From Tamilnaduibacter salinus (GTDB taxonomy: Bacteria > Pseudomonadota > Gammaproteobacteria > Pseudomonadales > Oleiphilaceae), in NCBI RefSeq assembly GCF_003096655.1, contig NZ_QEKQ01000006.1, forward strand, positions 1 through 64,000: a stretch of 64,000 nt of DNA. Direction: 5' to 3'. The notes beneath the pieces are model-generated. The model saw only the letters and a list, made by a program, of their open reading frames with translations. It made no database searches and was not told the origin of the DNA. This document shows, piece by piece, positions 28,935 through 38,247 of this stretch (the first letter of the stretch is position 1; every line of letters starts with the position of its first letter). Position numbers and translations under genes: made by a program.

Positions 28935-29282
28935 ATGGAAACCCTGATGGCGTATGTCATAGGCATTTTGTTCGCCGCCAGTATCTACATGATGCTCAGA
29001 CGATCCATCGTAAAATTGGTGATCGGCCTGATTATCCTGAGCAACGCGGCCAATCTCCTGATTTTTGTTGTCTCCGGGCTGACAAGAGGCAGCCCACCCC
29101 TGATACCGGACGGCGCAGGTGAGGTGACCGGCGTCGTGGCTGACCCGCTCCCGCAGGCGCTCATTCTTACAGCCATTGTGATCGCCTTCAGCGTGCTGGC
29201 TTTTGCCGTTGTTCTGATACGCCGAGCCTACGAAGTGGTGGGCACCGATGACCTGGATGAGATGAAGGATACGGACACTTGA
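28935..29282 (+). CDS. mrpC: Mrp antiporter subunit C, second operon
   Basis: A 115-residue NuoK-like subunit. The start at 28935 follows GAGGAA at good spacing. It contains the conserved [23 protein letters not shown] (about 68-90). Its end overlaps the TTG start of mrpD by four bases. Confidence 0.94.
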   Translation: METLMAYVIGILFAASIYMMLRRSIVKLVIGLIILSNAANLLIFVVSGLTRGSPPLIPDGAGEVTGVVADPLPQALILTAIVIAFSVLAFAVVLIRRAYEVVGTDDLDEMKDTDT

Positions 29283-30793
29283 AGCTGGAAGTTGTTCTCC
29301 CGATTCTTATTCCCCTGACCGCAGGGGCTTTATCACTGGCGCTTTGGCGCTCTGTCCGCCTACAGCGCCTGCTTGGCGTTCTGGCCACCGGCCTTTTACT
29401 GGCGGCCGGAATCTGGCTCATGCGCTCGACCGTCGAACAAGGTTTTCTGGTGGTCGAAATGGGCAGTTGGCCAGCTCCCTACAGCATCGTGTTTGTATCC
29501 GATGTTCTCAGCGCCATTATGGTCCTACTCACTGGCATTATCGGCCTCGCCATCGCGATCTACTCTCTGGCCTCAACCCCCACAGGCCACGAAAAATTCG
29601 GCTATTACCCACTGATGCACCTTCTGCTGGCCGGAGTGGCGGGCGCTTTTCTCACGGGCGACATTTTCAACCTGTTTGTCTGGTTTGAGGTGATGCTGCT
29701 GGCCTCGTTTGCCCTGCTTACCCTCGGCGGTGAGCGCGCACAGATGGAGGGTGCAATCAAGTATGTGACCCTGAATCTGTTCTCGTCAGCCCTGTTCCTC
29801 TCCGCTGTCGGTCTACTCTATGGAATGGTCGGCACCCTGAACATGGCGGATATTGCGCAAAAGGTAAACAGCCTGGAAGACCCTGGGATGATCACCGTCG
29901 TCTCCCTGATGTTTATGATTTCGTTTGGCATCAAAGCCGCCGCTTTCCCTCTGTTTTTCTGGCTGCCCGCGTCTTATCACACCCCCCAGGTCGCTGTTTC
30001 GGCCCTCTTCGCCGGGTTGCTTACCAAAGTTGGGGTCTACGCTCTGTACCGGGTGTTCACGCTGATGTTCACCCAGGATATCGGTTACACCCATAACATC
30101 CTTTTGTGGGCTGCTGCACTGACCATGCTGACCGGCGTGCTCGGGGCAGCTGCGCAGTTCGAGTTTCGCCGTATTCTCTCATTTCATATTGTCAGCCAGA
30201 TCGGTTACATGCTTTTGGGACTCGCTCTGCTCTCGCCTCTGGCACTGGTAGGTGGGGTGTTTTACATCATGCACCATATCATCGTGAAGACGAACCTGTT
30301 CCTGGTCAGTGGCATCACCTATCGCCTGATGGGCAGCTATGAGCTGAAAGATCTCGGTGGCTTCTACCGTCAGCGACCTTACCTGGCAATCCTGTTTTTA
30401 ATCCCGGCGCTGTCACTGGCTGGTATTCCACCCCTGTCGGGTTTCTTTGCCAAGTTTATTGTTGTCCGGGCGAGTCTGGAGTCCAGTGAATACCTCATCG
30501 CCGCTATTGCCTTAGTGGTTGGCCTACTGACGCTGTATTCGATGATCAAGATCTGGGCCGAGGTGTTCTGGAAACAGGTTCCTGATCATGTGACTGATGG
30601 CGGCGGACTGAACTCGGGACTCCAACCGAGACACACCCTGGCCTATTATGCGCCGGTTATTGGCCTGGCCACCTGCACACTCATTATTGGCCTCTACGGT
30701 CAGCCAATATACTCACTCGCCGAAATGGCCGCCCATCAACTGATGAACCCGCAGCTCTATATCGACGCGGTTCTTGGGGGGCAAGCGAAATGA
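29279..30793 (+). CDS. mrpD: Mrp antiporter subunit D, second operon
   Basis: A 504-residue NuoN-like subunit starting at a TTG (29279) inside the mrpC stop region. Conserved segments are [56 protein letters not shown] and [13 protein letters not shown]. The rare TTG start may tune the amount made relative to MrpC. Confidence 0.94.
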   Translation: MKLEVVLPILIPLTAGALSLALWRSVRLQRLLGVLATGLLLAAGIWLMRSTVEQGFLVVEMGSWPAPYSIVFVSDVLSAIMVLLTGIIGLAIAIYSLASTPTGHEKFGYYPLMHLLLAGVAGAFLTGDIFNLFVWFEVMLLASFALLTLGGERAQMEGAIKYVTLNLFSSALFLSAVGLLYGMVGTLNMADIAQKVNSLEDPGMITVVSLMFMISFGIKAAAFPLFFWLPASYHTPQVAVSALFAGLLTKVGVYALYRVFTLMFTQDIGYTHNILLWAAALTMLTGVLGAAAQFEFRRILSFHIVSQIGYMLLGLALLSPLALVGGVFYIMHHIIVKTNLFLVSGITYRLMGSYELKDLGGFYRQRPYLAILFLIPALSLAGIPPLSGFFAKFIVVRASLESSEYLIAAIALVVGLLTLYSMIKIWAEVFWKQVPDHVTDGGGLNSGLQPRHTLAYYAPVIGLATCTLIIGLYGQPIYSLAEMAAHQLMNPQLYIDAVLGGQAK

Positions 30794-31263
30794 TTGGTCT
30801 ATTCTGGAACCTCCTGCTCGCCCTGGCCTGGGTCGCATTGAGCGGCAGCGTCACGGGCATGAATCTGCTTGCCGGCTTTCTCTTCGGCTACCTTGCGCTC
30901 ATGGTCTTGCAGAATCAGATCCCCGTTCTCAAAGGTTATTCCCGGAGAATTCCCCGGCTTGGCGCGTTTCTGGTTTTTTTTCTGAAAGAGTTGGTGAAAT
31001 CGAACGTCCGGGTGGCTTATGACATTGCAACACCCGTTTGGTATATGAACCCGGGGGTGATCGCGTTCCCTCTGGAAGCGCGCACCGATATGGAAATCAT
31101 GTTTCTGAGCAGCGTCATTTCGCTGACACCAGGCACGTTGAGTCTGGACGTTTCCGACGATCGTCGTGTTCTGTTCATCCACGCCATGTTTCTTCAGGAT
31201 GAGGATCAGCTCAGAAACGACCTGAGGGAACTGGAGCACCGAATTCTGAAGATTATGCGTTAG
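30790..31263 (+). CDS. mrpE: Mrp antiporter subunit E, second operon
   Basis: A 157-residue MrpE with N-terminal helices and the conserved MFLSSVISLTPGTLSLDVSDDRRVLFIHAMF (about 98-128). Overlaps mrpD by four bases and precedes mrpF by nine. Confidence 0.93.
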   Translation: MIGLFWNLLLALAWVALSGSVTGMNLLAGFLFGYLALMVLQNQIPVLKGYSRRIPRLGAFLVFFLKELVKSNVRVAYDIATPVWYMNPGVIAFPLEARTDMEIMFLSSVISLTPGTLSLDVSDDRRVLFIHAMFLQDEDQLRNDLRELEHRILKIMR

Positions 31264-31272
31264 GAGCTTACC

Positions 31273-31539
31273 GTGCTCAGTATTGCTATTGATGTTGTCT
31301 ATTTCATGTTATCTCTGGCGTTGCTGTTTGCATTTATTCGTCTGACTCGGGGGCCTTCCCTGCCGGACCGGGTCGTTGCTCTGGAACTAATCGCATCGGT
31401 GGTTTTTGGTTACGTAGGCGTACACGCCATTGATACCGGGGTATCCAGTTTTCTGGATGTCGCCATTGTCATCGCCCTGACGGCTTTTCTGGCAGCGATT
31501 GGCTTTGCCAGGTTTGTGGAACGGGGGGCAAAGGAATGA
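31273..31539 (+). CDS. mrpF: Mrp antiporter subunit F, second operon
   Basis: An 88-residue subunit starting with GTG at 31273 after TAGGAGC. It has the signature RLTRGPSLPDRVVALELIASVVFGY (about 23-47). Overlaps mrpG by four bases. Confidence 0.92.
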   Translation: MLSIAIDVVYFMLSLALLFAFIRLTRGPSLPDRVVALELIASVVFGYVGVHAIDTGVSSFLDVAIVIALTAFLAAIGFARFVERGAKE

Positions 31540-31934
31540 GCGAGGCGGTTGTTTCGATCCTGCTGGTGGCAGGGGCTTCCTTCATGATGCTTGCCGCTAT
31601 CGGGATTCTGAGGTTGCCCGATTTGACCACCCGCATGCATGCCTCCACAAAGGCGGGCGCCATGGGTGCGATGCTGGTTATGATCGGCGTTGCAGTCCAC
31701 TTTGCTGATAGTGCCGTTTCGACAAGGGCCCTCGCATTTATCGTGTTTGTGTTACTGACTGCGCCGGTCGCCGCTCACGTGATTGCCAGAGCCGGTTACT
31801 TCACGGGCATCGATCTCTGGCCGGGATCGGTCAAGGACGAGTTGAGAGAGCGCTATGATCCGGACACTCACACGCTTTCCAGCGGACTTGAACACGATTC
31901 GCAGCACACGGAAAACTCGGAGCCGCCCAGCTGA
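31536..31934 (+). CDS. mrpG: Mrp antiporter subunit G, second operon
   Basis: A 132-residue subunit with GILRLPDLTTRMHASTKAGAMGAMLVMIGVAV (about 28-59). The C-terminal tail of about 35 polar residues is longer than in the first MrpG. Last gene of the operon; no clear terminator was seen in the 210 bases before the next gene. Confidence 0.92.
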   Translation: MSEAVVSILLVAGASFMMLAAIGILRLPDLTTRMHASTKAGAMGAMLVMIGVAVHFADSAVSTRALAFIVFVLLTAPVAAHVIARAGYFTGIDLWPGSVKDELRERYDPDTHTLSSGLEHDSQHTENSEPPS

Positions 31935-32144
31935 CAATCCGCCCCACCACGCAGTGCATTGACAGCAGACACCCAAAGCCTGCGTTCAGTTATGCCCCCA
32001 TTGCAGACGACCTCAAGAAGCACAGATTCAAAGTCATTACTGACATCGACGTCTCTTTTCGTGACATCTATCTGCCGGTGGAAATCTGTGGCAGATTGAG
32101 GGTTATCCGTTAACAAAACCAACAAACACGAGGAAGGGGCAACA

Positions 32145-33794
32145 ATGGCTAACACCCGCCTTCTGCCGTCGGCAGACAACGCCTACCAATATCCGCTGCT
32201 GATCAAACAGCTTTTGCTGTCCGGTCCACGCTACAACCCGGACCAGAAAATCGTCTACGCCGACCGCAGCGAGTACACGTATCGCGACCTGGTGGACCGC
32301 ATCCACCGGCTCGCCCATGCGCTGACCGATGCGGGCGTGAAGCCCGGTGACACGGTCGCGGTGCTGGACTGGGACACGCCCCGGTACCTGGAATGCTTCT
32401 TCGCGATCCCCATGATCGGCGCGATTCTGCACACCGTGAACGTGCGGCTGGCGCCGGAGCAGATCGTCTACACCATGAATCACGCCGAGGACGATCTGGT
32501 GATCGTTCACGACGATTTCGCCCCTCTCATCGAGAAAGTGAGCGGCGATTTGGAGACCGTGATCGGTTACATCCAGGTTACCGACAGCGAGCAGGCGGTC
32601 AGTACCGGCCTGAAGAACGTCAAAGGCGAATACGAGCAACTGCTGAGTCAGTCCGACAACAGGTTCGACTTCCCGGACTTTGACGAGAACAGCATCGCCA
32701 CGACCTTTTATACGACCGGCACCACCGGCAATCCCAAGGGCGTTTTCTTCAGCCATCGGCAACTGGTTCTGCACACGATGACGGCGGCCGCCACCATGGG
32801 CTGCAGCGATGAGATGCCGTTGCTGCGTTCATCCAGCGTTTACATGCCTGTGACCCCGATGTTCCACGTTCACGCCTGGGGTGTGCCCTACGCCGCGACC
32901 ATGATGGGCATCAAACAGGTCTACCCCGGACGCTATGAGCCGGAACTGCTGGTGGACCTGCTCAAGACCCACAAGGTGACCTTCTCCCACTGCGTACCGA
33001 CCATCATGCAGATGATGCTCGCCACCGAGTCCATCAAGACTGCGGACCTGAGCAACTGGCATGTGCTGATCGGCGGCAGCGCCCTGACCGAAGGATTGTG
33101 CAAGGCCGGCGCGAAGCTCGGAATCCGCATGTACACCGGTTATGGCATGTCCGAGACCGCCCCGCTGCTGGCCGCCACGTACCTCAAGCCGGAGGATCTG
33201 GAGTTGCCGCTGGAACAGCAGACCGACAAGCGCATCAAGACCGGCATTCCGGTCCCGATGGTGGATCTGCGCATCATCGACGGCAACGGCGAGTCGCTGC
33301 CCCATGATGGCAAGGCACAGGGCGAAGTGGTCGCCCGCTCACCATGGCTGACGCAGGGCTACCTGAAGAACCCGGAAAAGAGCGAGGAACTCTGGGACGG
33401 TGGCTGGCTGCATACGGGGGACGTGGCGTCCATCGAGCCGGACAACACGCTGGTGATCCGCGACCGCATCAAGGACGTGATCAAGACCGGCGGCGAGTGG
33501 CTGTCATCACTGGATCTGGAGAACCTCATCAGCCAGCATCCGGCTGTCGCGGCGGCCGCGGTGGTGGGTGTGCCGGACGAGAAATGGGGCGAGCGTCCCC
33601 ACGCGGTGGTGGTTCTGCAGCAGGGCCAGACGGCCACGCTGGAAGACATCCAGACCCATCTCCAGCAGTTCGTGGACCGGGGCGACATCAACAAATGGGC
33701 CATTCCGTCCGCCGTGGACTTTACCGAGGATATCCCCAAGACCAGCGTTGGCAAGGTCAACAAAAAGCTGATCCGGGATCAGATCCAGCAGTAA
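32145..33794 (+). CDS. Fatty acyl-CoA ligase (AMP-forming), AlkK-like
   Basis: A 549-residue member of the ANL superfamily that activates a carboxylic acid via an acyl-adenylate. Visible motifs are the phosphate-binding loop TFYTTGTTGNPKGVFFSH (about 186-203), GYGMSETAPLL (about 331-341), the adenylate-binding LHTGDVASIEPDNTLVIRDRIKDVIKTGGEWLSSLDLE and a C-terminal catalytic Lys in PKTSVGKVNK. Overall look is that of medium- to long-chain ligases such as AlkK; the exact chain length cannot be told. GAGGAAGGGG precedes the ATG. Confidence 0.87.
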   Translation: MANTRLLPSADNAYQYPLLIKQLLLSGPRYNPDQKIVYADRSEYTYRDLVDRIHRLAHALTDAGVKPGDTVAVLDWDTPRYLECFFAIPMIGAILHTVNVRLAPEQIVYTMNHAEDDLVIVHDDFAPLIEKVSGDLETVIGYIQVTDSEQAVSTGLKNVKGEYEQLLSQSDNRFDFPDFDENSIATTFYTTGTTGNPKGVFFSHRQLVLHTMTAAATMGCSDEMPLLRSSSVYMPVTPMFHVHAWGVPYAATMMGIKQVYPGRYEPELLVDLLKTHKVTFSHCVPTIMQMMLATESIKTADLSNWHVLIGGSALTEGLCKAGAKLGIRMYTGYGMSETAPLLAATYLKPEDLELPLEQQTDKRIKTGIPVPMVDLRIIDGNGESLPHDGKAQGEVVARSPWLTQGYLKNPEKSEELWDGGWLHTGDVASIEPDNTLVIRDRIKDVIKTGGEWLSSLDLENLISQHPAVAAAAVVGVPDEKWGERPHAVVVLQQGQTATLEDIQTHLQQFVDRGDINKWAIPSAVDFTEDIPKTSVGKVNKKLIRDQIQQ

Positions 33795-33799
33795 TCCGG

Positions 33800-34246
33800 C
33801 TACTGGTCCTCCGCCCCGCCGGACTCCGATGGGGCCGACAGGATGCGCGCCTCAATCACGCGCCGGATCGCCTTGTTCAGAGTGATCCGGCGCTTTTCCT
33901 GCGCATGGCGTCGAGCCCGCTCGCGGGCCAGTGACTGGCCGGAATCCGACACCACGGCCTGGAAATGCGTCCGGACCGCCTGGCGATACTGGTCGAACGC
34001 TGCCTCGCAGCCGGCCTGTGCCGCACGGGCGATGTCACTGGGCGGCGCGTCCGGGAAGCCGGCAAACCGGTCCACCTGCTCGGCCATGCAGGCCTGATAG
34101 GCGCCAAAGCGACTGCTGATGGCCTCTCGGTGGGCTTTCTCCCGCTCAGCAGAGACCGTCGGCTGCAGCGCACTGCAGCCGGTCAGCATCAGCAGGCCGA
34201 TGACCAGCCCGCCACGGCGAACCAGACCCGGCTCAGGCAAAGGCAT
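33800..34246 (-). CDS. Small lipoprotein, unknown function
   Basis: A 148-residue protein with a short hydrophobic leader and lipobox LTGC (about residues 21-24), followed by an all-helical, Arg/Glu/Ala-rich body with three further cysteines. It starts inside the 3' end of the glutathione transferase gene (overlap 14 bases if ATG 34246 is used; an ATG at 34264 is possible). No family recognised. Confidence 0.65.
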   Translation of the reverse strand: MPLPEPGLVRRGGLVIGLLMLTGCSALQPTVSAEREKAHREAISSRFGAYQACMAEQVDRFAGFPDAPPSDIARAAQAGCEAAFDQYRQAVRTHFQAVVSDSGQSLARERARRHAQEKRRITLNKAIRRVIEARILSAPSESGGAEDQ

Positions 34247-34898
34247 ACTCACCACCCGCTTCAAGCGCCCGCTGATAGGCCGGACGGGCCTGATAGCGCG
34301 CCACGTAGTCGCGGATGGCCGGTCGGTTGCCGACAGTGCCCCGCGCGACCGAGGCTTCCAGCGGGAAACTCATCTGCACATCCGCCGCCGTCAGCCGGTC
34401 CCCGACAAACCAGCTGCGCTCTTTCAGATGCGCCTCAATGAAGTCCAGATGCCGCTGGATCTGCGGCGCCAGGAAGGTGCTCTGGGTTTTGTCCGCAATC
34501 TGACGGGCAATCGGTTTGGCAAAAAACGGCATGGGGCTGTTCTTGATCTTCTCGAACACCAGTCGCATCACCAGCGGCGGCATCAACGATCCTTCCGCGT
34601 AGTGCATCCAGTAGCGATAGTCGATACGCTCCTGTGGTTCGTCGCCCGGTCGCATCATGCCATCGCCATAGGTGTCCGCCAGATACTCGAGGATGGCTCC
34701 GGATTCGGCGATGGTCAGCTCACCGTCCGTCAGCACCGGCGATTTACCCAGCGGATGCACGGCCTTGAGGCTTTCCGGCGCCAGCATGGTCTCCGGATTC
34801 CGCTCGTAGCGCTGGATTTCGTAGGCCTCGCCCAGTTCCTCGAGCATCCAGAGAACCCGCTGAGAACGGGAGTTGTTCAGGTGATGGACGGTAATCAT
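34233..34898 (-). CDS. Glutathione S-transferase family protein
   Basis: A 221-residue cytosolic GST-like protein. The thioredoxin-like N-terminal domain contains NNSRSQRVLWMLEELGEAYE (about 7-26, with the likely activating Ser) and the cis-Pro/SNAIL-type region SPVLTDGELTIAESGAILEYL (about 50-70). An all-helical C-terminal domain with LTAADVQMSFPLE follows. The start at 34898 gives correct spacing to AGGA. Substrate unknown. Between dadA and a small lipoprotein gene. Confidence 0.85.
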   Translation of the reverse strand: MITVHHLNNSRSQRVLWMLEELGEAYEIQRYERNPETMLAPESLKAVHPLGKSPVLTDGELTIAESGAILEYLADTYGDGMMRPGDEPQERIDYRYWMHYAEGSLMPPLVMRLVFEKIKNSPMPFFAKPIARQIADKTQSTFLAPQIQRHLDFIEAHLKERSWFVGDRLTAADVQMSFPLEASVARGTVGNRPAIRDYVARYQARPAYQRALEAGGEYAFA

Positions 34899-34957
34899 GA
34901 TCATTCCTTTGTTGGGTGAACGTAACCCCGTGGCTACGCCCTGACCGGCGGCACGGA

Positions 34958-36211
34958 TCAGACGCTGGTGAACGCGAAGTCGACATCCGGCTGCCGGCCC
35001 GAGATGATGTCCGCCAGTGCCGCCGCCGAACCACACGAATGCGTCCAGCCGAGTGTGCCGTGGCCGGTATTGAGATACAGGTTCCGGTAGCGGGTGCGAC
35101 CGATATACGGCACGTTGGACGGCGTTGCGGGGCGCAGGCCGGCCCAGAACTCGGCCTGGTCCCAATAACCGGCATCCGGCATGAGTTCGGCCGTGCGCCG
35201 GACGATGGCCCGGCAGCGCTGCAGATTGAGGTCCCGGTTGTAGCCATTCAGCTCGGCGGTGCCGGCCACCCGCATACGGTCACCAAGCCGGGAATAGACC
35301 AGTTTGTACTGATCATCCGTCAGGCTGACCTCATAGGCGACTTTCGGGTCCTTGACCGGCACAGTGATGGAGTAGCCCTTCGCCGGATAGATATTCAGCC
35401 GCACCCCGAGCGGGCGCGCCATGATCGGACTGTAGCTGCCCAGGCTCAGCACATAGCCATCGCCCCGCAGGGTACGGTGCGAGCCGTTGTGGATGACCCG
35501 GACACCGGTCACGTCGCTGCTGTTGTGCTCCAGGCCCACCACTTCGGTTTCGTAGAGAAACTCAACGCCCGCCGCCTCGGCCTTTTCCGACAGCGCCTGG
35601 GTGAATTTGCGGGCATCGCCGGACTCGTCCTGGGCGGTGTAGGTGCCACCGACAATCTGGTGGCGGGCCGGTCGCAGCGCCGGTTCGAGCTCCACCACCC
35701 GGTCGGCGTCGATCACATCCCGCTGGCAGCCCAGCTCGCGCATGATCCGGGCCGGTTCCTGGGCGCCCTCGAATTCCTTGTAGTTCGTGTAGAAGTGGAG
35801 GATGCCCTGCTCTCTCTGGTCATAGTCGAGGTTCAGGTCCTCCCGCAAAGCCTGGAGCCTCTGCCGGCTGTAGGTGCCAATGTTGACCATCTGGCGGATA
35901 TTGAAACGGGCCCGGGCGGCGGTGCACTGACGCAGGAAATTCAGCCCCCAGAGCCACTGAGCCGGATCCAGGCGCAATTTGAAGAGCAGGGGCGCCTCCG
36001 GGTCGCCCAGCCACTTGAGGAGCTTCAGGGGCGCCGACGGATTGGCCCAGGGTTCGGCATGGGACACGGAGACCTGGCCCCCATTGGCATAACTGGTTTC
36101 ACGGGCCGCACGGGTCTGGCGTTCGATGACCGTGACCTCGTGACCGGCCTGTTTCAGGTACCACGCGGTGGTCACCCCAACAACGCCCGCACCGAGAACC
36201 AGAATATGCAT
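34958..36211 (-). CDS. dadA: D-amino acid dehydrogenase small subunit (DadA)
   Basis: FAD-dependent oxidation of D-amino acids, mainly D-alanine, to 2-oxo acids with electrons to the respiratory chain. The 417-residue protein opens with the dinucleotide-binding MHILVLGAGVVGVTTAWYLKQAGHEVTVIER. It has ETSYANGGQVSVSHAEPWANPSAP (about 38-61) and the C-terminal GLRPATPSNVPYIGRTRYRNLYLNTGHGTLGWTHSCGSA, all typical of DadA. No alanine racemase (dadX) lies beside it, unlike the Escherichia operon. Confidence 0.92.
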   Translation of the reverse strand: MHILVLGAGVVGVTTAWYLKQAGHEVTVIERQTRAARETSYANGGQVSVSHAEPWANPSAPLKLLKWLGDPEAPLLFKLRLDPAQWLWGLNFLRQCTAARARFNIRQMVNIGTYSRQRLQALREDLNLDYDQREQGILHFYTNYKEFEGAQEPARIMRELGCQRDVIDADRVVELEPALRPARHQIVGGTYTAQDESGDARKFTQALSEKAEAAGVEFLYETEVVGLEHNSSDVTGVRVIHNGSHRTLRGDGYVLSLGSYSPIMARPLGVRLNIYPAKGYSITVPVKDPKVAYEVSLTDDQYKLVYSRLGDRMRVAGTAELNGYNRDLNLQRCRAIVRRTAELMPDAGYWDQAEFWAGLRPATPSNVPYIGRTRYRNLYLNTGHGTLGWTHSCGSAAALADIISGRQPDVDFAFTSV

Positions 36212-36270
36212 GGATGCACTCCTCCTGTGGCTTCAACAATATACGTCAGATATGGATCGGGGCCGGCCGC

Positions 36271-36633
36271 TCAACCGCCGGCTTTCTTCACGGTCCACCC
36301 TTCTTTCTCCAGAAGCGGCAGAAGAACGTCCCGCTGGTCGCCCTGAATCTCCACAATGCCATCCCGCACGGTGCCGCCCGTGCCGCATTTGGCCTTGAGT
36401 TTTTTGGCGTAGTCCTTGAGCTCTTTGCCGGCGAGCGGGATGCCGGTCACCAGCGTCACGCCCTTCCCTTTGCGCCCCTTGGTTTCGCGTTTGAGGCGGA
36501 CAATGCCGTCACCCTCCGGTACCGGCGACTCACTGCGACAACGACACTCATCCACGGGCTCGCGACAGTCCGGGCACATGCGTCCGCTCTCGGTGGAAAA
36601 CACCAGACCGCCATCGCGGTTTTTCTTTCCCAT
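36271..36633 (-). CDS. yciH: SUI1/eIF1-like translation factor YciH
   Basis: A 120-residue protein with an N-terminal Cys-rich knuckle (CPDCREPVDECRC, about 19-31) and a C-terminal SUI1 domain with KGVTLVTGIPLAGKELKDYAKKLKAKCGTGGTVRDG. YciH-type proteins are thought to affect start-site fidelity. ATG 36633 has AGGAGG four bases upstream; a GTG at 36636 is in frame. Confidence 0.93.
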   Translation of the reverse strand: MGKKNRDGGLVFSTESGRMCPDCREPVDECRCRSESPVPEGDGIVRLKRETKGRKGKGVTLVTGIPLAGKELKDYAKKLKAKCGTGGTVRDGIVEIQGDQRDVLLPLLEKEGWTVKKAGG

Positions 36634-36652
36634 CACCCCTCCTGTTCTGATA

Positions 36653-37003
36653 TCACGTTCCGAATAACCAGATGAGCAACGCGGCGAAGAACCCCTTTCT
36701 GGACCGGTCCCGAGCCAGCCGGCTCAGTCGCGGCGCCTCCCCGGTATCCCGGTACGCCTGCCCCGGGGCCAGGGACTCGTCCACCACGTCGGAACGGTCT
36801 TCACTCAACACGCGCTCGGCACGCTCGACATCGCCCTCATCCACCTGTAGCCGCACACCGCCCAGCGCATTGGAATAGAGCCACTGCATATGAATCGTGT
36901 GTTCGTCCGCGATAATGGCCTGAATGCCTTCGGATTCCAGGCGCCCGCGATCCAGATGCGCCTCCATCGGCAGTGTGTAGCGTCTCAGCGTCACCCAGCT
37001 CAT
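36653..37003 (-). CDS. DUF2007-domain protein
   Basis: A 116-residue protein with the DUF2007 (putative signal-transducing) pattern: LRRYTLPMEAHLDRGRLESEGIQAIIADEHTIHMQWLYSNALGGVRLQVDEGDVERAERVL (about 6-66). A short C-terminal hydrophobic tail (about 103-115, FFAALLIWLFG) may anchor it in the membrane. Molecular role unknown. 13 bases after the preceding lipoprotein gene. Confidence 0.82.
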   Translation of the reverse strand: MSWVTLRRYTLPMEAHLDRGRLESEGIQAIIADEHTIHMQWLYSNALGGVRLQVDEGDVERAERVLSEDRSDVVDESLAPGQAYRDTGEAPRLSRLARDRSRKGFFAALLIWLFGT

Positions 37004-37016
37004 CGCAATGGCCTGT

Positions 37017-37559
37017 TCAGGCGTCAGAACCGTCCGGGGGATAACGCTCGAACATCGCCCGGATCACCTCATCAATGACGTCGCGTCGCGTCTCGGGGGA
37101 CTGGTCTTCGTTCAGGTACCGTCGGCCAATGCCCTTCCAGATAACCTGATTACGGGCCCGATCCACCAGTTCCACCACGAGCTTACCTTCTTTGACTTCC
37201 TCGACGCGCGGCGGGAAGCTCAGGCCGAATCCGAAGTTCCCCCGGCCAAGCCCCAGCCCATAGGAGAAACCATCCGTCTCCAGACGCTGTTTCTGCTCAA
37301 TACGGTAGCGAACCATCAGGTCTGTCGGGCCGGCTTCCGCCAGCGACAGGGATTCACCCGCCATCGCGGTTTCAATGGCATCCCGGATGCGAGCGTCATC
37401 CAACCCCACGACTCCGGGCTTTCCGGACTCGTCGGAAGCCGACGCGAAACGCCAGGTCTGATAGTCGTCGAAGGGGGCGGCGACATCGTAATCCGTGGTC
37501 GCCAGGCTGGCGCATCCGGCCAGCCAGAACACCATGATAAGGCTCAGTACGGCACGCAT
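37017..37559 (-). CDS. DUF4136-domain lipoprotein
   Basis: A 180-residue predicted lipoprotein, lipobox LAGC at about residues 13-16, with the DUF4136 pattern YDVAAPFDDYQTWRF near the start, DARIRDAIETAMAGESLSL and DLMVRYRIE in the middle, and a GKGIGRR-like C-terminal region (WKGIGRRYLNEDQSPETRRDVIDEVIRAMFERYPP). Family members are envelope proteins without known activity. Same transcript direction and tight spacing with yigZ and the DUF2007 gene. Confidence 0.82.
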   Translation of the reverse strand: MRAVLSLIMVFWLAGCASLATTDYDVAAPFDDYQTWRFASASDESGKPGVVGLDDARIRDAIETAMAGESLSLAEAGPTDLMVRYRIEQKQRLETDGFSYGLGLGRGNFGFGLSFPPRVEEVKEGKLVVELVDRARNQVIWKGIGRRYLNEDQSPETRRDVIDEVIRAMFERYPPDGSDA

Positions 37560-37573
37560 GGGTTGTCTCTCCG

Positions 37574-38182
37574 TTATTCCGTTTCGGCCTGTCGTTCGAT
37601 GCCATTGGCCTGGCAGAACGACCGCAGCTCACTCTCAAGCACCGTGGGCAGACCCACCTGCATCAGAACGCCCTGTCCATAATCTACGTTCAATACGTCG
37701 GCTCCGTTCTGCTGACACCAGAGCCGGACCGGCTGCTCGTCAGCGAAGCCCATCGTCAGTTCGACGACCGAACGGGGCTGGCGTTCCTCCGTCGGCACGG
37801 CGGACAGAACCGATTCCGCCGCGCCGGCGTATGCCCGGACAAGCCCGCCGGCACCGAGTTTGATGCCGCCAAAGTAACGGATCACGACCACCATGACGTC
37901 ACCGAGGTTTTTGTGCTGAATGACGCCGAGAATCGGCTTGCCCGCCGTCCCCGAAGGCTCGCCGTCGTCATTCATCGCGGCCTGGGTGGCCGATTCGGGA
38001 GCGCCGATCTGGTAGGCCCAGCAATGGTGACGGGCATCCGGATGGTCCAGCCGGGCCTGGTCGAGGAAGGTCATGGCCTCATCCCGGTTCGTGACACGGG
38101 CAATGCGGGCTATGAAGCGGCTTTTGCGGACCACCGTTTCTCGCTCGATGGCCGCCGCCGGAATCGGATACGCTGTCGCCAT
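37574..38182 (-). CDS. yigZ: YigZ/IMPACT-family protein
   Basis: A 202-residue protein with the IMPACT N-terminal domain: KSRFIARIARV (about 20-30), HPDARHHCWAYQIG (about 48-61), NDDGEPSGTAGKPIL and VIRYFGGIKLGAGGLVRAYAGA. A short DUF1949-like C-terminal domain follows. Thought to act in translation or proteolysis control. The start at 38182 fits the family; the frame extends to 38230 without support. Divergent from the gene at 38248. Confidence 0.9.
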   Translation of the reverse strand: MATAYPIPAAAIERETVVRKSRFIARIARVTNRDEAMTFLDQARLDHPDARHHCWAYQIGAPESATQAAMNDDGEPSGTAGKPILGVIQHKNLGDVMVVVIRYFGGIKLGAGGLVRAYAGAAESVLSAVPTEERQPRSVVELTMGFADEQPVRLWCQQNGADVLNVDYGQGVLMQVGLPTVLESELRSFCQANGIERQAETE

Positions 38183-38247
38183 CGTCTCCCTGTCGGTTAC
38201 GGCAGTAATGACACTAGTGTACCAGTTCATCGTCCGGACGGAGCGTC

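Noticed and set aside
26169-31934. Recent tandem duplication of the first mrp operon
   Set aside because: Gene architecture differs (separate versus fused MrpB) and the paralogous proteins are clearly diverged along their whole length.
31935-32144. Small gene or regulatory RNA between mrpG and the acyl-CoA ligase
   Set aside because: A TTGACA occurs near 31959 but has no matching -10, and no ORF, hairpin or terminator stands out in the 210 bases.
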